From Chloroflexota bacterium (lineage in GTDB: Bacteria > Chloroflexota > Dehalococcoidia > Lucifugimonadales > QGNO01): a DNA stretch of 56,749 bases. Location of the stretch: assembly GCA_003228195.2 (NCBI GenBank), contig QGNO01000009.1, forward strand, positions 1 to 56,749. The letters run 5' to 3'. Under the pieces are notes generated by a model. That model worked only from the letters and a program-made list of their open reading frames with translations, did not search any database and had not been told where the DNA came from. This document shows, piece after piece, positions 36,227 through 44,762 of this stretch. Each line of letters starts with the position of its first letter. The stretch's first letter is position 1. A program made the position numbers and the translations under genes.

Positions 36227-37765
36227 ATGTCTTCTTCGATAGTCCGGGGTAAGTACCTTGTCACAAAAGTTATTGACAGTGAGAAAAGCCAGATCATTCC
36301 CGACGGTGCTCTTTATCAGGAAGATGGTGAGATAATCGCTGTCGGCAGCTACAGTAATATTAAAGCAGCGCACAATCCCGATCAGGAAATCGGCTCCGAC
36401 AGCCATCTAATAATCCCAGGGTTGGTCAACGCTCATCATCACATAGGACTCACTCCCTTCCAGCTTGGAATACCTGACATGGCTCTAGAGCCTTGGATTA
36501 CCGCACGGTACGGAATGAGAAACGTAGACCCATACCTTGACACTCTTTACTGCGCTATTCAAATGATCGAATCGGGCATTACAACCGTTATGCACAATCA
36601 CGGTGCTGGCGGAACTACAAATGCAGCAGATCAGGTTGAATTAGGCAAACAAGTTTTAAAGGGATACGAAGAATCTGGTATGCGCACAGCTTTCTCTTTT
36701 ATGTTTCGGGATCAAAACAATTTAGTCTATCAGGAGGATAGTGACTTTATAACTTCGCTCCCATCAGAATTAGGAGCCAGGGCAAAAAAACAAGTCACCC
36801 CAAGGCCTCCGTCCTCAGCTGAGTATTTCGATGTTTTCACTGAACTTCACCAATCTTTCTCCAATAACAATCGGATCAACATTTTCCTAGCACCTGGAAA
36901 CGTTCAATGGTGCTCGGATGAATTTTTCCAAGCCGCCAAGGAATATGCAACCCGTTATAAAACCGGCATGCATATCCATCTCCAAGAAAGCGTTTACCAG
37001 AAAATCTATGGGCTGCGCACTTGGAACAAAACTCCCCTTGCGCACCTAGAAGACTTGGGAGTCCTAGGTCCAGAACTTTCATGCGCGCACGGAGTATGGC
37101 TAAATGACTCCGACATAGAAATCCTTTCTAGAACTGGGACAATAATCTGCCATAATGCTAGCTCCAATCTTAGATTGAAGAGTGGAGTTGCGCCTCTGAA
37201 TCGACTTGTGGAGATGGGCGTAACCGTAGGCATTGGGATTGACGAAGCTGGCATTAACGATGACAACGACATGCTCCAAGAAATGCGACTGGTACAAAAA
37301 ATCCATCGCCTGCCCGGAGTCATGGCCCCAAGCCCAACGTCCCATCAAATTCTGCAAATGTCTACCGTCAATGGGGCCAAGGCAACACTATTCAACTCCC
37401 AAGTAGGTACACTCGAGCCTGGCAAGCGAGCGGATATTGCACTGATTAATTTAAGAGGGATTACAGAACCGTATCTCCACCCAGCAAATAACATAATTGA
37501 TTCGCTAGTTTACCGAGGTCGTGCATCAGACGTAGACACCGTTATTGTCGACGGGGAAGTTCTAATGGAAAACAAAGCGATGACTAAGGTAAACAAAAAC
37601 GACGTGTGGACGGCACTTAAGGAACATATGAACACTCCCTTGACAGAGAGAGAAAGGGCCCGCGCACAACTGGGACGAGACTTATTGCCATATGTAAACA
37701 ACTTCTATGCGCAATGGAATATTCAGGCTGACCGTCCGTTTTATTCATACAACGACATGAAATAA
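36227..37765 (+). CDS. Amidohydrolase, TRZ/ATZ (chlorohydrolase/deaminase) type
   Basis: Metal-dependent deaminase/hydrolase. Ligands and motifs: VNAHHHIGLT (H-x-H), GMHIHLQESVYQ, LSCAHGVWL, CHNASSNLRLKSG, and GIGIDEAGINDD with the catalytic Asp. The C-terminal GTLEPGKRADIALINL is the usual composite-domain strand. Length is 512. ATG is preceded by CTAAGGGGG. It is the last gene of the rightward amine/amide run. The substrate is probably a ring or guanidino-type nitrogen compound. Confidence 0.9.
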   Translation: MSSSIVRGKYLVTKVIDSEKSQIIPDGALYQEDGEIIAVGSYSNIKAAHNPDQEIGSDSHLIIPGLVNAHHHIGLTPFQLGIPDMALEPWITARYGMRNVDPYLDTLYCAIQMIESGITTVMHNHGAGGTTNAADQVELGKQVLKGYEESGMRTAFSFMFRDQNNLVYQEDSDFITSLPSELGARAKKQVTPRPPSSAEYFDVFTELHQSFSNNNRINIFLAPGNVQWCSDEFFQAAKEYATRYKTGMHIHLQESVYQKIYGLRTWNKTPLAHLEDLGVLGPELSCAHGVWLNDSDIEILSRTGTIICHNASSNLRLKSGVAPLNRLVEMGVTVGIGIDEAGINDDNDMLQEMRLVQKIHRLPGVMAPSPTSHQILQMSTVNGAKATLFNSQVGTLEPGKRADIALINLRGITEPYLHPANNIIDSLVYRGRASDVDTVIVDGEVLMENKAMTKVNKNDVWTALKEHMNTPLTERERARAQLGRDLLPYVNNFYAQWNIQADRPFYSYNDMK

Positions 37766-37807
37766 TTGAGAAAGCCAAAGTTCCGAATAAACGAAGGCCC
37801 TAATAAA

Positions 37808-40609
37808 TTAGTTGCTCAATCTAATTTTAAATCTTACGTGCTGATCCGCTACTACATCCTTCTTCGATCCGACTATCTCCCCGGCACACTCAATTCGAAT
37901 TTCATCGGCTACTTTTGAATCACCCAATCCAAAATGGGCAATCCTTCCCGGCTCCTGAGTTGCGAAGTTGGTAGACGCATGAAGTTCTCTCATTTGGGTG
38001 ATATCACCAATTCGCAGATACACTTTGCAGCCTAAGCCATCCCTGTGCATTGGAGCCGCCGCCTCGACCGTAACCTTTATCCAATGATGGGGCAAAGGTG
38101 TGTCGTTACGAAGAAGCTTCGCCTGAGCAGGACTCCTGATAGCGGTTCCGTCCTCAATAGAGAACTCGTGATTGTTAGTGACGAACACGTCCAAATCACC
38201 GTCATTGTCAAAATCGAACAGGATCACTCCTCTGCCTTGCCCTTTATCTGAGGCGTTTGCCGTGGCGGCAACACCGGCAAACCTACCTTCTCCTTCCACG
38301 TCCATTAAGTTTTCAAATAGGCGGGCGGGTTGATTATTCCACTTGATATCCGCCACGCTAATTTTTTCGGCATTCGCCCAACCAGTGACGTGATAAATAT
38401 CCAAATCACCATCGTTATCCAGATCGCCAAAGCTCGCACCCCAACCCCAATTTCCATCACGCACCCCAAGAAGAGTTGCGTCATCAAAGGACGCATCACC
38501 CCTGTTCCTGAAAAGCCGATTGCCAGATCCACCCCATGGACCCTCTTTAACTTCACTTTCGTCATAAATGCTGGATATGAACCAGTCCAGATCGCCATCA
38601 TTGTCAAAGTCACCAATAGCTGAACCCATGCCGTTTTCATCAGACCCAACACCACTCCAAGTAGTAACATTATCGAACTTTCCGTCACCTCGACCCAAGT
38701 AAAGCTTAGATCTCCCGAAGTCAGAAACTACCGCCAAATCTAAATTAAAGTCACCATTAAAGTCAGCAAACCTCGGAGAGAATACGAAATTTTCACGTGA
38801 TACATTAATAGAATCTGCTCTGAATTGATAAGGTTCCAGGTACCCATCACCTTTGTTTTTGTACATCCAGAGCGCCCAATAAGGGTGCTCTGGATCGGCG
38901 TCTATAGCACCGTCCTCAATAGCATCCATTATCGGCCCTTGAATCGGATTCCATTCGCCAAGAACCAACTCAAGTAATCCATCATTGTCCACATCACCCC
39001 AGCTCGGGCTAGTCGCAAAAGCTGAAGGTTGCATCAACGGGACTTCATTAAGTAGAAAATTACCCCCACCTTGGTTGATAAGGAGGTCATGAGGAGGGAA
39101 GTCATTAGATACAAATATATCTATGTCTCCATCGTTATCGTAATCAGCTGCAGCAGCTGCCATTCCATTATTTGTCGCAAGAGCAGCGCCCCTCTCGAAT
39201 GCTTCATCTTGGAATGTGCCGTTTTTCTGATTCATATACAGCAAAGCAGCCGAAAAGTCTCCAGTGAGCACAAAAAGGTCTACCCATCCGTCTCCATCAA
39301 AATCCTCTGCCACGGCGCCTCCGGCCATCAATCCATTCTCAGCATTTGTAAATTTTTCCCTTACGGGACTGTGCTTGTGGTCCAAGCCAGCCACTAGGGT
39401 AACATCTGTAAATTGGATCGCCGTTTCATGTTTTGCGTATTTGATTGCCGCCGAAGATTGTTGCGAGTCACCAGAGTCTACAATTCTCAAGCCAGCGCTA
39501 ATATCTGGGGCTATAGCCTGAAAGCCCAAGATCAATACACCACCCAACACGCCTATCAACCAGGTGGATAAAGCAAACATTAAGATAGCTCTTTTGGGCA
39601 TTAATCTCGCCAATCCCCAAAAAGTTACCGGGCCACCCGCAGCAGCCGCGAATAGAATCGTGGCAGCAGGAGCAGGACCCATACCGAGTAGCAGCAAAAG
39701 GGCGACAAGGGGTATTTCAAATAGCAAGGGGACGTTTATCAAAATACCGAATGTTGCTGCAATCAATACGGCCAGCAAATCGTTGCCCAAGTAGGTGGTT
39801 ACAACTTCTGGTGTGATCCATTGGATCGCCAGCCCACTGGCAAAACCAGCAAGTACCATTATCGGACCAAGCCGAACAAAGAACTTCGCGCTAGACTTTA
39901 CCCAATCTTTCAAAGCCTCAATAAGCACAGGACCCCAAGTAGTAGGCTCATTATCAACTAGTTCAAGATTCTCCTCATGTTCTTCGAACGGTTCATCTTT
40001 GCTTTTAGCTATTACCAACGCAACTGCAGGACCTATAAGCAAGGCTGCTAAAACACCCGTAATGAGTCGACTTGCCCCAAGCAAGGGCGTGAAAACAAGT
40101 GCGATCATAATTAAGGAGGGTATGTTTAGAGTGGCTGACCCCTGAACCATGCTTATGGCTCCTTCCATACCTAGTCCAGTTCTACGAAATGTTGCAGACA
40201 CGGGAACTATGCAAGCAGAACAAAGATTCATAAGGGGCCCGACCGCCAAACCTTTCAGCGTCCTTTTAAACAAGCCCCTATCTGGAGGACGTGACGCTTT
40301 GTTCGTTTTGAAAAGAAAGGCTTCGGTAAGACCTGCCATCAAAAAAGCGAATACCATGCCAACAGATACAAGGTCCAGATAGCTGATTGAAAATTCCCAC
40401 CATCTGGTTAGGAAAGTAGAGTCCGGTTCACGGTCAATACAAAACCCCTGAAAACACTCCACTGTGGAAGCTGTAACAATATCAAGGTCTTCTCTAACCG
40501 TATCCAACTTGGGGAATCTGTTAAACAAAATGAACGCACTTAGAAGACAAGCCATTAAGACCAGTCCAATAAGTCTTTTCTTTGCCAGAGCACTGTCCAG
40601 CATCATCAT
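37808..40609 (-). CDS. Permease (ArsP/UPF0718-like) fused to FG-GAP propeller and UnbV/ASPIC domain
   Basis: A single 933-residue frame. Residues 1 to about 375 form a membrane permease of the ArsP/UPF0718 kind, with about ten hydrophobic segments and the family-like CSACIVPVSA motif. From about 410 to 840 there are seven FG-GAP/VCBS repeats with calcium-type D-x-D-x-DG loops, for example DFDGDGWVDLF, DYDNDGDIDIF and DFDNDGDLDVF. The end (HRDGLGCKVYLRIGD to FGLGDSKVADEIRI) is a UnbV/ASPIC domain as in CRTAC1-like proteins. An AGGAGC site suits any of three consecutive ATGs. The propeller is probably outside the cell; transport substrate unknown. Confidence 0.85.
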   Translation of the reverse strand: MMMLDSALAKKRLIGLVLMACLLSAFILFNRFPKLDTVREDLDIVTASTVECFQGFCIDREPDSTFLTRWWEFSISYLDLVSVGMVFAFLMAGLTEAFLFKTNKASRPPDRGLFKRTLKGLAVGPLMNLCSACIVPVSATFRRTGLGMEGAISMVQGSATLNIPSLIMIALVFTPLLGASRLITGVLAALLIGPAVALVIAKSKDEPFEEHEENLELVDNEPTTWGPVLIEALKDWVKSSAKFFVRLGPIMVLAGFASGLAIQWITPEVVTTYLGNDLLAVLIAATFGILINVPLLFEIPLVALLLLLGMGPAPAATILFAAAAGGPVTFWGLARLMPKRAILMFALSTWLIGVLGGVLILGFQAIAPDISAGLRIVDSGDSQQSSAAIKYAKHETAIQFTDVTLVAGLDHKHSPVREKFTNAENGLMAGGAVAEDFDGDGWVDLFVLTGDFSAALLYMNQKNGTFQDEAFERGAALATNNGMAAAAADYDNDGDIDIFVSNDFPPHDLLINQGGGNFLLNEVPLMQPSAFATSPSWGDVDNDGLLELVLGEWNPIQGPIMDAIEDGAIDADPEHPYWALWMYKNKGDGYLEPYQFRADSINVSRENFVFSPRFADFNGDFNLDLAVVSDFGRSKLYLGRGDGKFDNVTTWSGVGSDENGMGSAIGDFDNDGDLDWFISSIYDESEVKEGPWGGSGNRLFRNRGDASFDDATLLGVRDGNWGWGASFGDLDNDGDLDIYHVTGWANAEKISVADIKWNNQPARLFENLMDVEGEGRFAGVAATANASDKGQGRGVILFDFDNDGDLDVFVTNNHEFSIEDGTAIRSPAQAKLLRNDTPLPHHWIKVTVEAAAPMHRDGLGCKVYLRIGDITQMRELHASTNFATQEPGRIAHFGLGDSKVADEIRIECAGEIVGSKKDVVADQHVRFKIRLSN

Positions 40610-40921
40610 TGCTCCTAAAGTCCGAACTGCAGGAAGTTCCTGTATCGCCTACATCGTACATTTCCGATGCCAAATAGTTAAGCCCTACCCAATATGAAGA
40701 ACTGTCCGATGATGATTGCGGTGATAAAGCTTTCGCGAATGTCGCATTTCGTATTTAATTGTCGTTTAATTCATGCATGTCGTCAGCAGGGAACTTAATC
40801 ACTTGAAAACACTTGCATTATCCTACCTTTGAGAATACAATCGCCGCCTGTGTGCCATGCGCGATTCATCAGGTTATTGCTGGTGTGCAGCATGGCAAAC
40901 GTCATTAAACGGGGGGTAACT
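40610..40921. other. Divergent intergenic region
   Basis: About 310 bases between the permease fusion gene (leftward) and the binding-protein gene (rightward). It holds the rightward promoter at 40813-40841. The rest shows no gene or clear RNA structure. Confidence 0.5.
40813..40841 (+). promoter_or_regulatory. Promoter of the ABC importer operon
   Basis: TTGCAT (40813-40818), a 17-base spacer, TACAAT (40836-40841). It predicts a leader of about 70 bases before ATG 40922, and it overlaps the upstream alternative start at 40829, which supports the later start. Confidence 0.5.
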
Positions 40922-42772
40922 ATGTTTTCAATCACGTTGCTTAGGCGGCTTATAGCTGTAGGTATGGCGGCAGGACTTCTAACCGTCATCGCTTGCGGCT
41001 CATCAGAAGAGGCTGCTGCTCCGGCAGCTACTGCAACTCCTACTTCACTGCCTGCGTTGCCTACAATAGCTGTAGCAGCACCGGCAGCGACGCCTACAGT
41101 AGCTGTAGCAGCACCGGCAGCGACGCCTACTCCTAAACCACCGGCAGCCGACAAAGCTGTGTACGGCGGCAGGATAGGTAAATCAGAAACGGTCATTACC
41201 GTCTTCGACCCGCATAACAGCCGTGCAGGTTACGGTCTCCAGCTCGGTATGGTAGGTAACCTTTTCAGTCAGTTGGTTAGGGTACCTCTTGATACCAGAA
41301 CTGGGGTAGAGGGAGACTTAGCAGAGTCTTGGAGCATTAGTGCAGATGGGTCTGAGTACACCTTCAACATACGTGATGGTGTCGTCGATCATGACGGCAA
41401 CCCACTAACTGCAGATGATATATACGCCAACATGGTCAGGTATGTAGAAAGGCCCAACGGTGTATCAGTCAGGCGACAAGGGTGTGTCCGCAACTACGTC
41501 AATTCAATATTGGACGAAAACGGAAAAACCGAAGCAAGTCCCGGTGCAGAAGTCCTCAGCGACGATAGCATCATAATCAGGCTTGCCGGTCCTAGGGCTG
41601 CCTTCATACCTTGTATGACCGGTGGTTTCGTAATGTTCCACGCGGACACTTACATAAAAGGCATCGATGCCGATGCTAGTGGTGAGAACCGCGACCTAGA
41701 TCCTTCAAAAGGTGAGCTGGGCGGCGAATTCGGTCCATTCAAGTTCTCTAGCGTGGAGATTAACAACTTCTTCAAAGTGGACAAGAATCCGAATTATTAC
41801 CGCGACGGGCTACCCTATCTGGACGGAATAGACATTTACGAAGTACCCGATGAGACTGCAAGAGTTGCCGCCTTCAAGACCGGTCGAATCGACACCAGCT
41901 GTACTTGGGTATGTTTCTCGAAGGCCAACGTAGAGTCAATAGAGAAGGACGTGCCTGGTACAGTGACACCAGCTCTGGTAGCCATCGGCTACAGAAGCTA
42001 TCAAATTAACACACGAAATGCCCCATTCGGCCCGGTGGGTAATCCAGATGCAGACAACCTACGGAAAGCGATTAACCTAGCGGTTTCCCGCGACGTAGTT
42101 AACAAGCTGGCATTTGATGGAATCGGCTTCCTGTCACCTCCTTACTACATAGGCTGGGACTGGATCCACACTGAGGACGAGTGGCGCGCTATGGAAGGTT
42201 ACGCACGAGCTGGCGCCAAGAAAGACGCAGAAATTGCTCAGGCCAAGACGATCATGGAAGGACTCGGATATGGCCCGAATAATCGCTTAAAGACATCGTC
42301 GTTGAGCGCAACTGCTGGACAAGGCCTCCGAGAGAATGAAGCGCTTCAGTCAATGCTTTCTGAGATTTACATAGATATTGAAGTTATCAAGATGGACTGG
42401 GCCACAAGGTCAGCCAGGCTTGAGGGGTTCGACTTCGAGATATTCTCCGACAGCGTGGGCGCGCCTTTCGTAGACCCTGATGCATATCACACCAATATCT
42501 TCTTCCTCTTCGAGGACGGCAGCCGTAACCGAACAGGCTACCTCCCGGCAGGCTGGAAGGCATTGCATGATAAACAAACCGTCCTTAATAGTCCTGCAGA
42601 GCGTGCCCCAATCTTAAGAGAGATGGCCGCGATGACGATAAAGGACAACTTTATGCTGGGTACAGTTAGACCAGCGGTTCAGCAGCCTCACAGAGGCAAC
42701 TGGCGTGGTTATGTCGCCCCAGTCCTTGACGGCTCCAACTTTAGCTTTGAAGAGCTTTGGCTGGCCCCGTAA
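40922..42772 (+). CDS. ABC transporter substrate-binding lipoprotein (family 5)
   Basis: Extracytoplasmic binding protein of the peptide/nickel/opine (SBP_bac_5) type. ATG 40922 follows a GGGGGG site. The signal peptide ends in a lipobox VIAC with Cys 25. An Ala/Thr/Pro linker of about 60 residues follows, including a near-exact 33-base duplication. The fold is recognised by LAESWSISADGSEYTFNIRDGV and KIDKNPNYYRDGLPYLDGI-like sequence (here VDKNPNYYRDGLPYLDGI). Length is 616. It heads an operon with two permeases and three amide-related enzymes. Confidence 0.93.
   Translation: MFSITLLRRLIAVGMAAGLLTVIACGSSEEAAAPAATATPTSLPALPTIAVAAPAATPTVAVAAPAATPTPKPPAADKAVYGGRIGKSETVITVFDPHNSRAGYGLQLGMVGNLFSQLVRVPLDTRTGVEGDLAESWSISADGSEYTFNIRDGVVDHDGNPLTADDIYANMVRYVERPNGVSVRRQGCVRNYVNSILDENGKTEASPGAEVLSDDSIIIRLAGPRAAFIPCMTGGFVMFHADTYIKGIDADASGENRDLDPSKGELGGEFGPFKFSSVEINNFFKVDKNPNYYRDGLPYLDGIDIYEVPDETARVAAFKTGRIDTSCTWVCFSKANVESIEKDVPGTVTPALVAIGYRSYQINTRNAPFGPVGNPDADNLRKAINLAVSRDVVNKLAFDGIGFLSPPYYIGWDWIHTEDEWRAMEGYARAGAKKDAEIAQAKTIMEGLGYGPNNRLKTSSLSATAGQGLRENEALQSMLSEIYIDIEVIKMDWATRSARLEGFDFEIFSDSVGAPFVDPDAYHTNIFFLFEDGSRNRTGYLPAGWKALHDKQTVLNSPAERAPILREMAAMTIKDNFMLGTVRPAVQQPHRGNWRGYVAPVLDGSNFSFEELWLAP
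41067..41130 (+). repeat. Direct repeat in the lipoprotein linker
   Basis: Two exact 31-base copies (41067-41097 and 41100-41130), period 33, encoding an 11-residue AVAAPAATPT-type unit in the tether after the lipid anchor. Probably slippage-prone and length-variable. Confidence 0.85.
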
Positions 42773-42786
42773 CTAACTTAGTTGAG

Positions 42787-42836
42787 TAAGATGCGAGTCT
42801 ATGGGCTTTTAGAAAAGCCCATAGACTCGCATCTTA
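42787..42836 (+). promoter_or_regulatory. Perfect 24-bp inverted repeat between binding-protein and permease genes
   Basis: Arms 42787-42810 and 42813-42836 are exact reverse complements around a two-base centre. In mRNA this would form a very stable hairpin just after the binding-protein stop and 17 bases before the permease start. No T-run follows on either strand, so it is not a classical terminator. Such hairpins often protect the upstream message and lower expression of the permeases. Confidence 0.8.
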
Positions 42837-42853
42837 AAAAGAGCAGAACTAGA

Positions 42854-43813
42854 ATGCGAAAGTACGTACTAAGACGGCTTCTCTTATTCATACCTACTCT
42901 AATCGGCGTTTCAATGGCCGTCTTCACCCTTTTAAGGATTATTCCTGGTGACATAGCAGCCCTTATTCTTTCAGGCCCTTCAGGGGAGCTCACCTACACT
43001 CAGGAAGATGTGGATGAGTTACGCGAGGAGATGGGCCTAAACAATCCGATCTATATTCAATATCTGAATTGGATGTCTGAATTGCTTCGGGGCGACTTGG
43101 GAAATTCTTTCGTCACGAAGCTTTCTATCGGCGAACAGGTACGTCGCCAGTTGCCTATAACGATGCAACTTGCTTTTTTTAGCATGATTGTAATCTCTGT
43201 AATATCCATACCTATCGGGGTTTTGGCGGCAGTAAAACAGGATAGCGCTATTGACTATCTTTTGCGTAGCTTTGCAATTCTAGGCTTGGCTATGCCCAGT
43301 TTTTTCGTCGCCCTGCTAGTGGTTTTGATTCTTTCGGTTGGCCTTCATTGGTCCGCTCCATTAGGATTTGTAAGTCTTTGGAATGACCCAATAACAAGTT
43401 TTCAACAGTTATTCTTCCCTGCTATAGCCCTCGGATTTGCGTCTAGTGGCCTACTCGTTCGGATGACCCGCGCTCAACTTCTCGAAGTGCTAAGGGAGGA
43501 TTACGTCAGGACGGCTAGGGCCAAAGGGCTTGCAGAAGGAGCAGTGATCTTGCGCCATGCAGTGCGCAACGCTCTGCTTCCAGTTATCACAATCGGGGGA
43601 ACACAAATAGGCTTTCTTTTCTCCGGAACTGTCATCATTGAGACGATTTTTAATATCCCTGGTGTAGGGCGCGGTCTGATCAGTGCTCTTAACTCCAGAG
43701 ACCTACCTGCAATACAAGTTTACATCATTTACTTTGCTGGGATTGCGCTGGTTTCTAACCTTATAGTTGATCTGATGTATGCGTGGCTAGATCCGAGAAT
43801 CCGTTACGGGTAA
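42854..43813 (+). CDS. ABC transporter permease (DppB/OppB-like)
   Basis: First membrane subunit of the importer. I start at ATG 42854 (MRKYVLRRLLLFIPTLIGVS), the usual family N-terminus. A start at 42782 would translate through the large hairpin and add 24 unconserved residues. About six membrane segments; the EAA loop is EDYVRTARAKGLAEGAVILRHAVRNALLP (read in parts). Length is 319. Followed by DppC after 11 bases. Confidence 0.93.
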   Translation: MRKYVLRRLLLFIPTLIGVSMAVFTLLRIIPGDIAALILSGPSGELTYTQEDVDELREEMGLNNPIYIQYLNWMSELLRGDLGNSFVTKLSIGEQVRRQLPITMQLAFFSMIVISVISIPIGVLAAVKQDSAIDYLLRSFAILGLAMPSFFVALLVVLILSVGLHWSAPLGFVSLWNDPITSFQQLFFPAIALGFASSGLLVRMTRAQLLEVLREDYVRTARAKGLAEGAVILRHAVRNALLPVITIGGTQIGFLFSGTVIIETIFNIPGVGRGLISALNSRDLPAIQVYIIYFAGIALVSNLIVDLMYAWLDPRIRYG

Positions 43814-43824
43814 AACGAAAGATA

Positions 43825-44724
43825 ATGGCTGAAGAACAAAAAATACAAGCCTTGGACACTCCTGCCAAGCCTTTATTATCGGGCCGGCTGAGGAAGTGGC
43901 TCAGATTTGCGCGACAAAAACCGTTAGGAGCCACCGGAGTAGCTATCTTGGTTTTAACTGCCATCATAGGCGTTATCGGACCAAGCATGACACCACACGA
44001 GCCACTCAAAGCTGACGCTTACGCGATATTGCTCTCTCCTAACAATATTTACTGGTTCGGAACAGATGTCATGGGGCGAGACATTTTAACCAGAGTTATT
44101 CTTGGCGCACGAGTGTCTCTCTACGTGGGCATAGTATCAATGCTTGCGGCAGCGACACTAGGTTCGATCATTGGAGTCACTAGCGGTTATTTCGGTGGAA
44201 AGTACGACATTATTATTCAGCGGTTTGTTGACGCCTTATCTGCATTTCCTTCACTCCTATTAGCTATCGCTCTAATGGCCGCTTTTGGCCAGTCTCTTAA
44301 CAACATCATTCTGGCACTAGCCATCATATTTACCCCGCGATTTACCCGAGTTATACGAGCTGTGACCCTGAGTCTTAAAGAGGTCCCCTATATTGAAGCG
44401 GCACGCACAATCGGTTGTTCCAATATACGTATCATGGCCCTCCACGTTTTCCCAAATACATTTGCATCTGTAATGGTTGTGTCTACCGCATCCGTAGGCA
44501 CCATGATCATAATTGAGGCATCACTTAGCTTTCTGGGAGTAGGGACACCGTCTCACATTATTTCATGGGGCGCTATGCTAAGCGGGGATACTCAAGCCTA
44601 CTTTTCAGGTGCTCCATGGATAGGGATCTTCCCGGGAATGGCTTTGACTATAGTAGTATTCGGCATAAACGTATTTGGTGACGCTCTTCGAGACATCTTG
44701 GATCCGAAATTACGTGGACGGTAG
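43825..44724 (+). CDS. ABC transporter permease (DppC/OppC-like)
   Basis: Second membrane subunit. ATG 43825 follows GAAAG and gives a normal cytoplasmic N-terminus before the first membrane segment. An in-frame GTG at 43783 would overlap dppB. The family segment WFGTDVMGRDILTRVILGARVSL (read in parts) and the EAA loop VPYIEAARTIGCSNIRIMALHVFPN are present. Length is 299. No ATPase gene (DppD/DppF) follows; an asparaginase-like gene does. Confidence 0.93.
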   Translation: MAEEQKIQALDTPAKPLLSGRLRKWLRFARQKPLGATGVAILVLTAIIGVIGPSMTPHEPLKADAYAILLSPNNIYWFGTDVMGRDILTRVILGARVSLYVGIVSMLAAATLGSIIGVTSGYFGGKYDIIIQRFVDALSAFPSLLLAIALMAAFGQSLNNIILALAIIFTPRFTRVIRAVTLSLKEVPYIEAARTIGCSNIRIMALHVFPNTFASVMVVSTASVGTMIIIEASLSFLGVGTPSHIISWGAMLSGDTQAYFSGAPWIGIFPGMALTIVVFGINVFGDALRDILDPKLRGR

Positions 44725-44762
44725 CCGCCTTTCAATGACCTCCCCAAAGCGAAGGCGTCACC

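Noticed and set aside
37808-40609. Several plus-strand frames opposite the permease/FG-GAP gene (for example 39795-40145)
   Set aside because: Antisense shadows of a clearly coding strand with recognisable domains.
40829-40921. N-terminal extension of the binding protein from TTG 40829
   Set aside because: It would start inside the promoter and place extra residues before a perfect lipoprotein signal peptide.
41067-41130. Mobile element or binding-site repeat
   Set aside because: The duplication is in frame within an Ala/Pro-rich linker; protein-level tether repeat explains it.
42787-42836. Rho-independent terminator
   Set aside because: The inverted repeat is perfect but no T-run follows in either direction.
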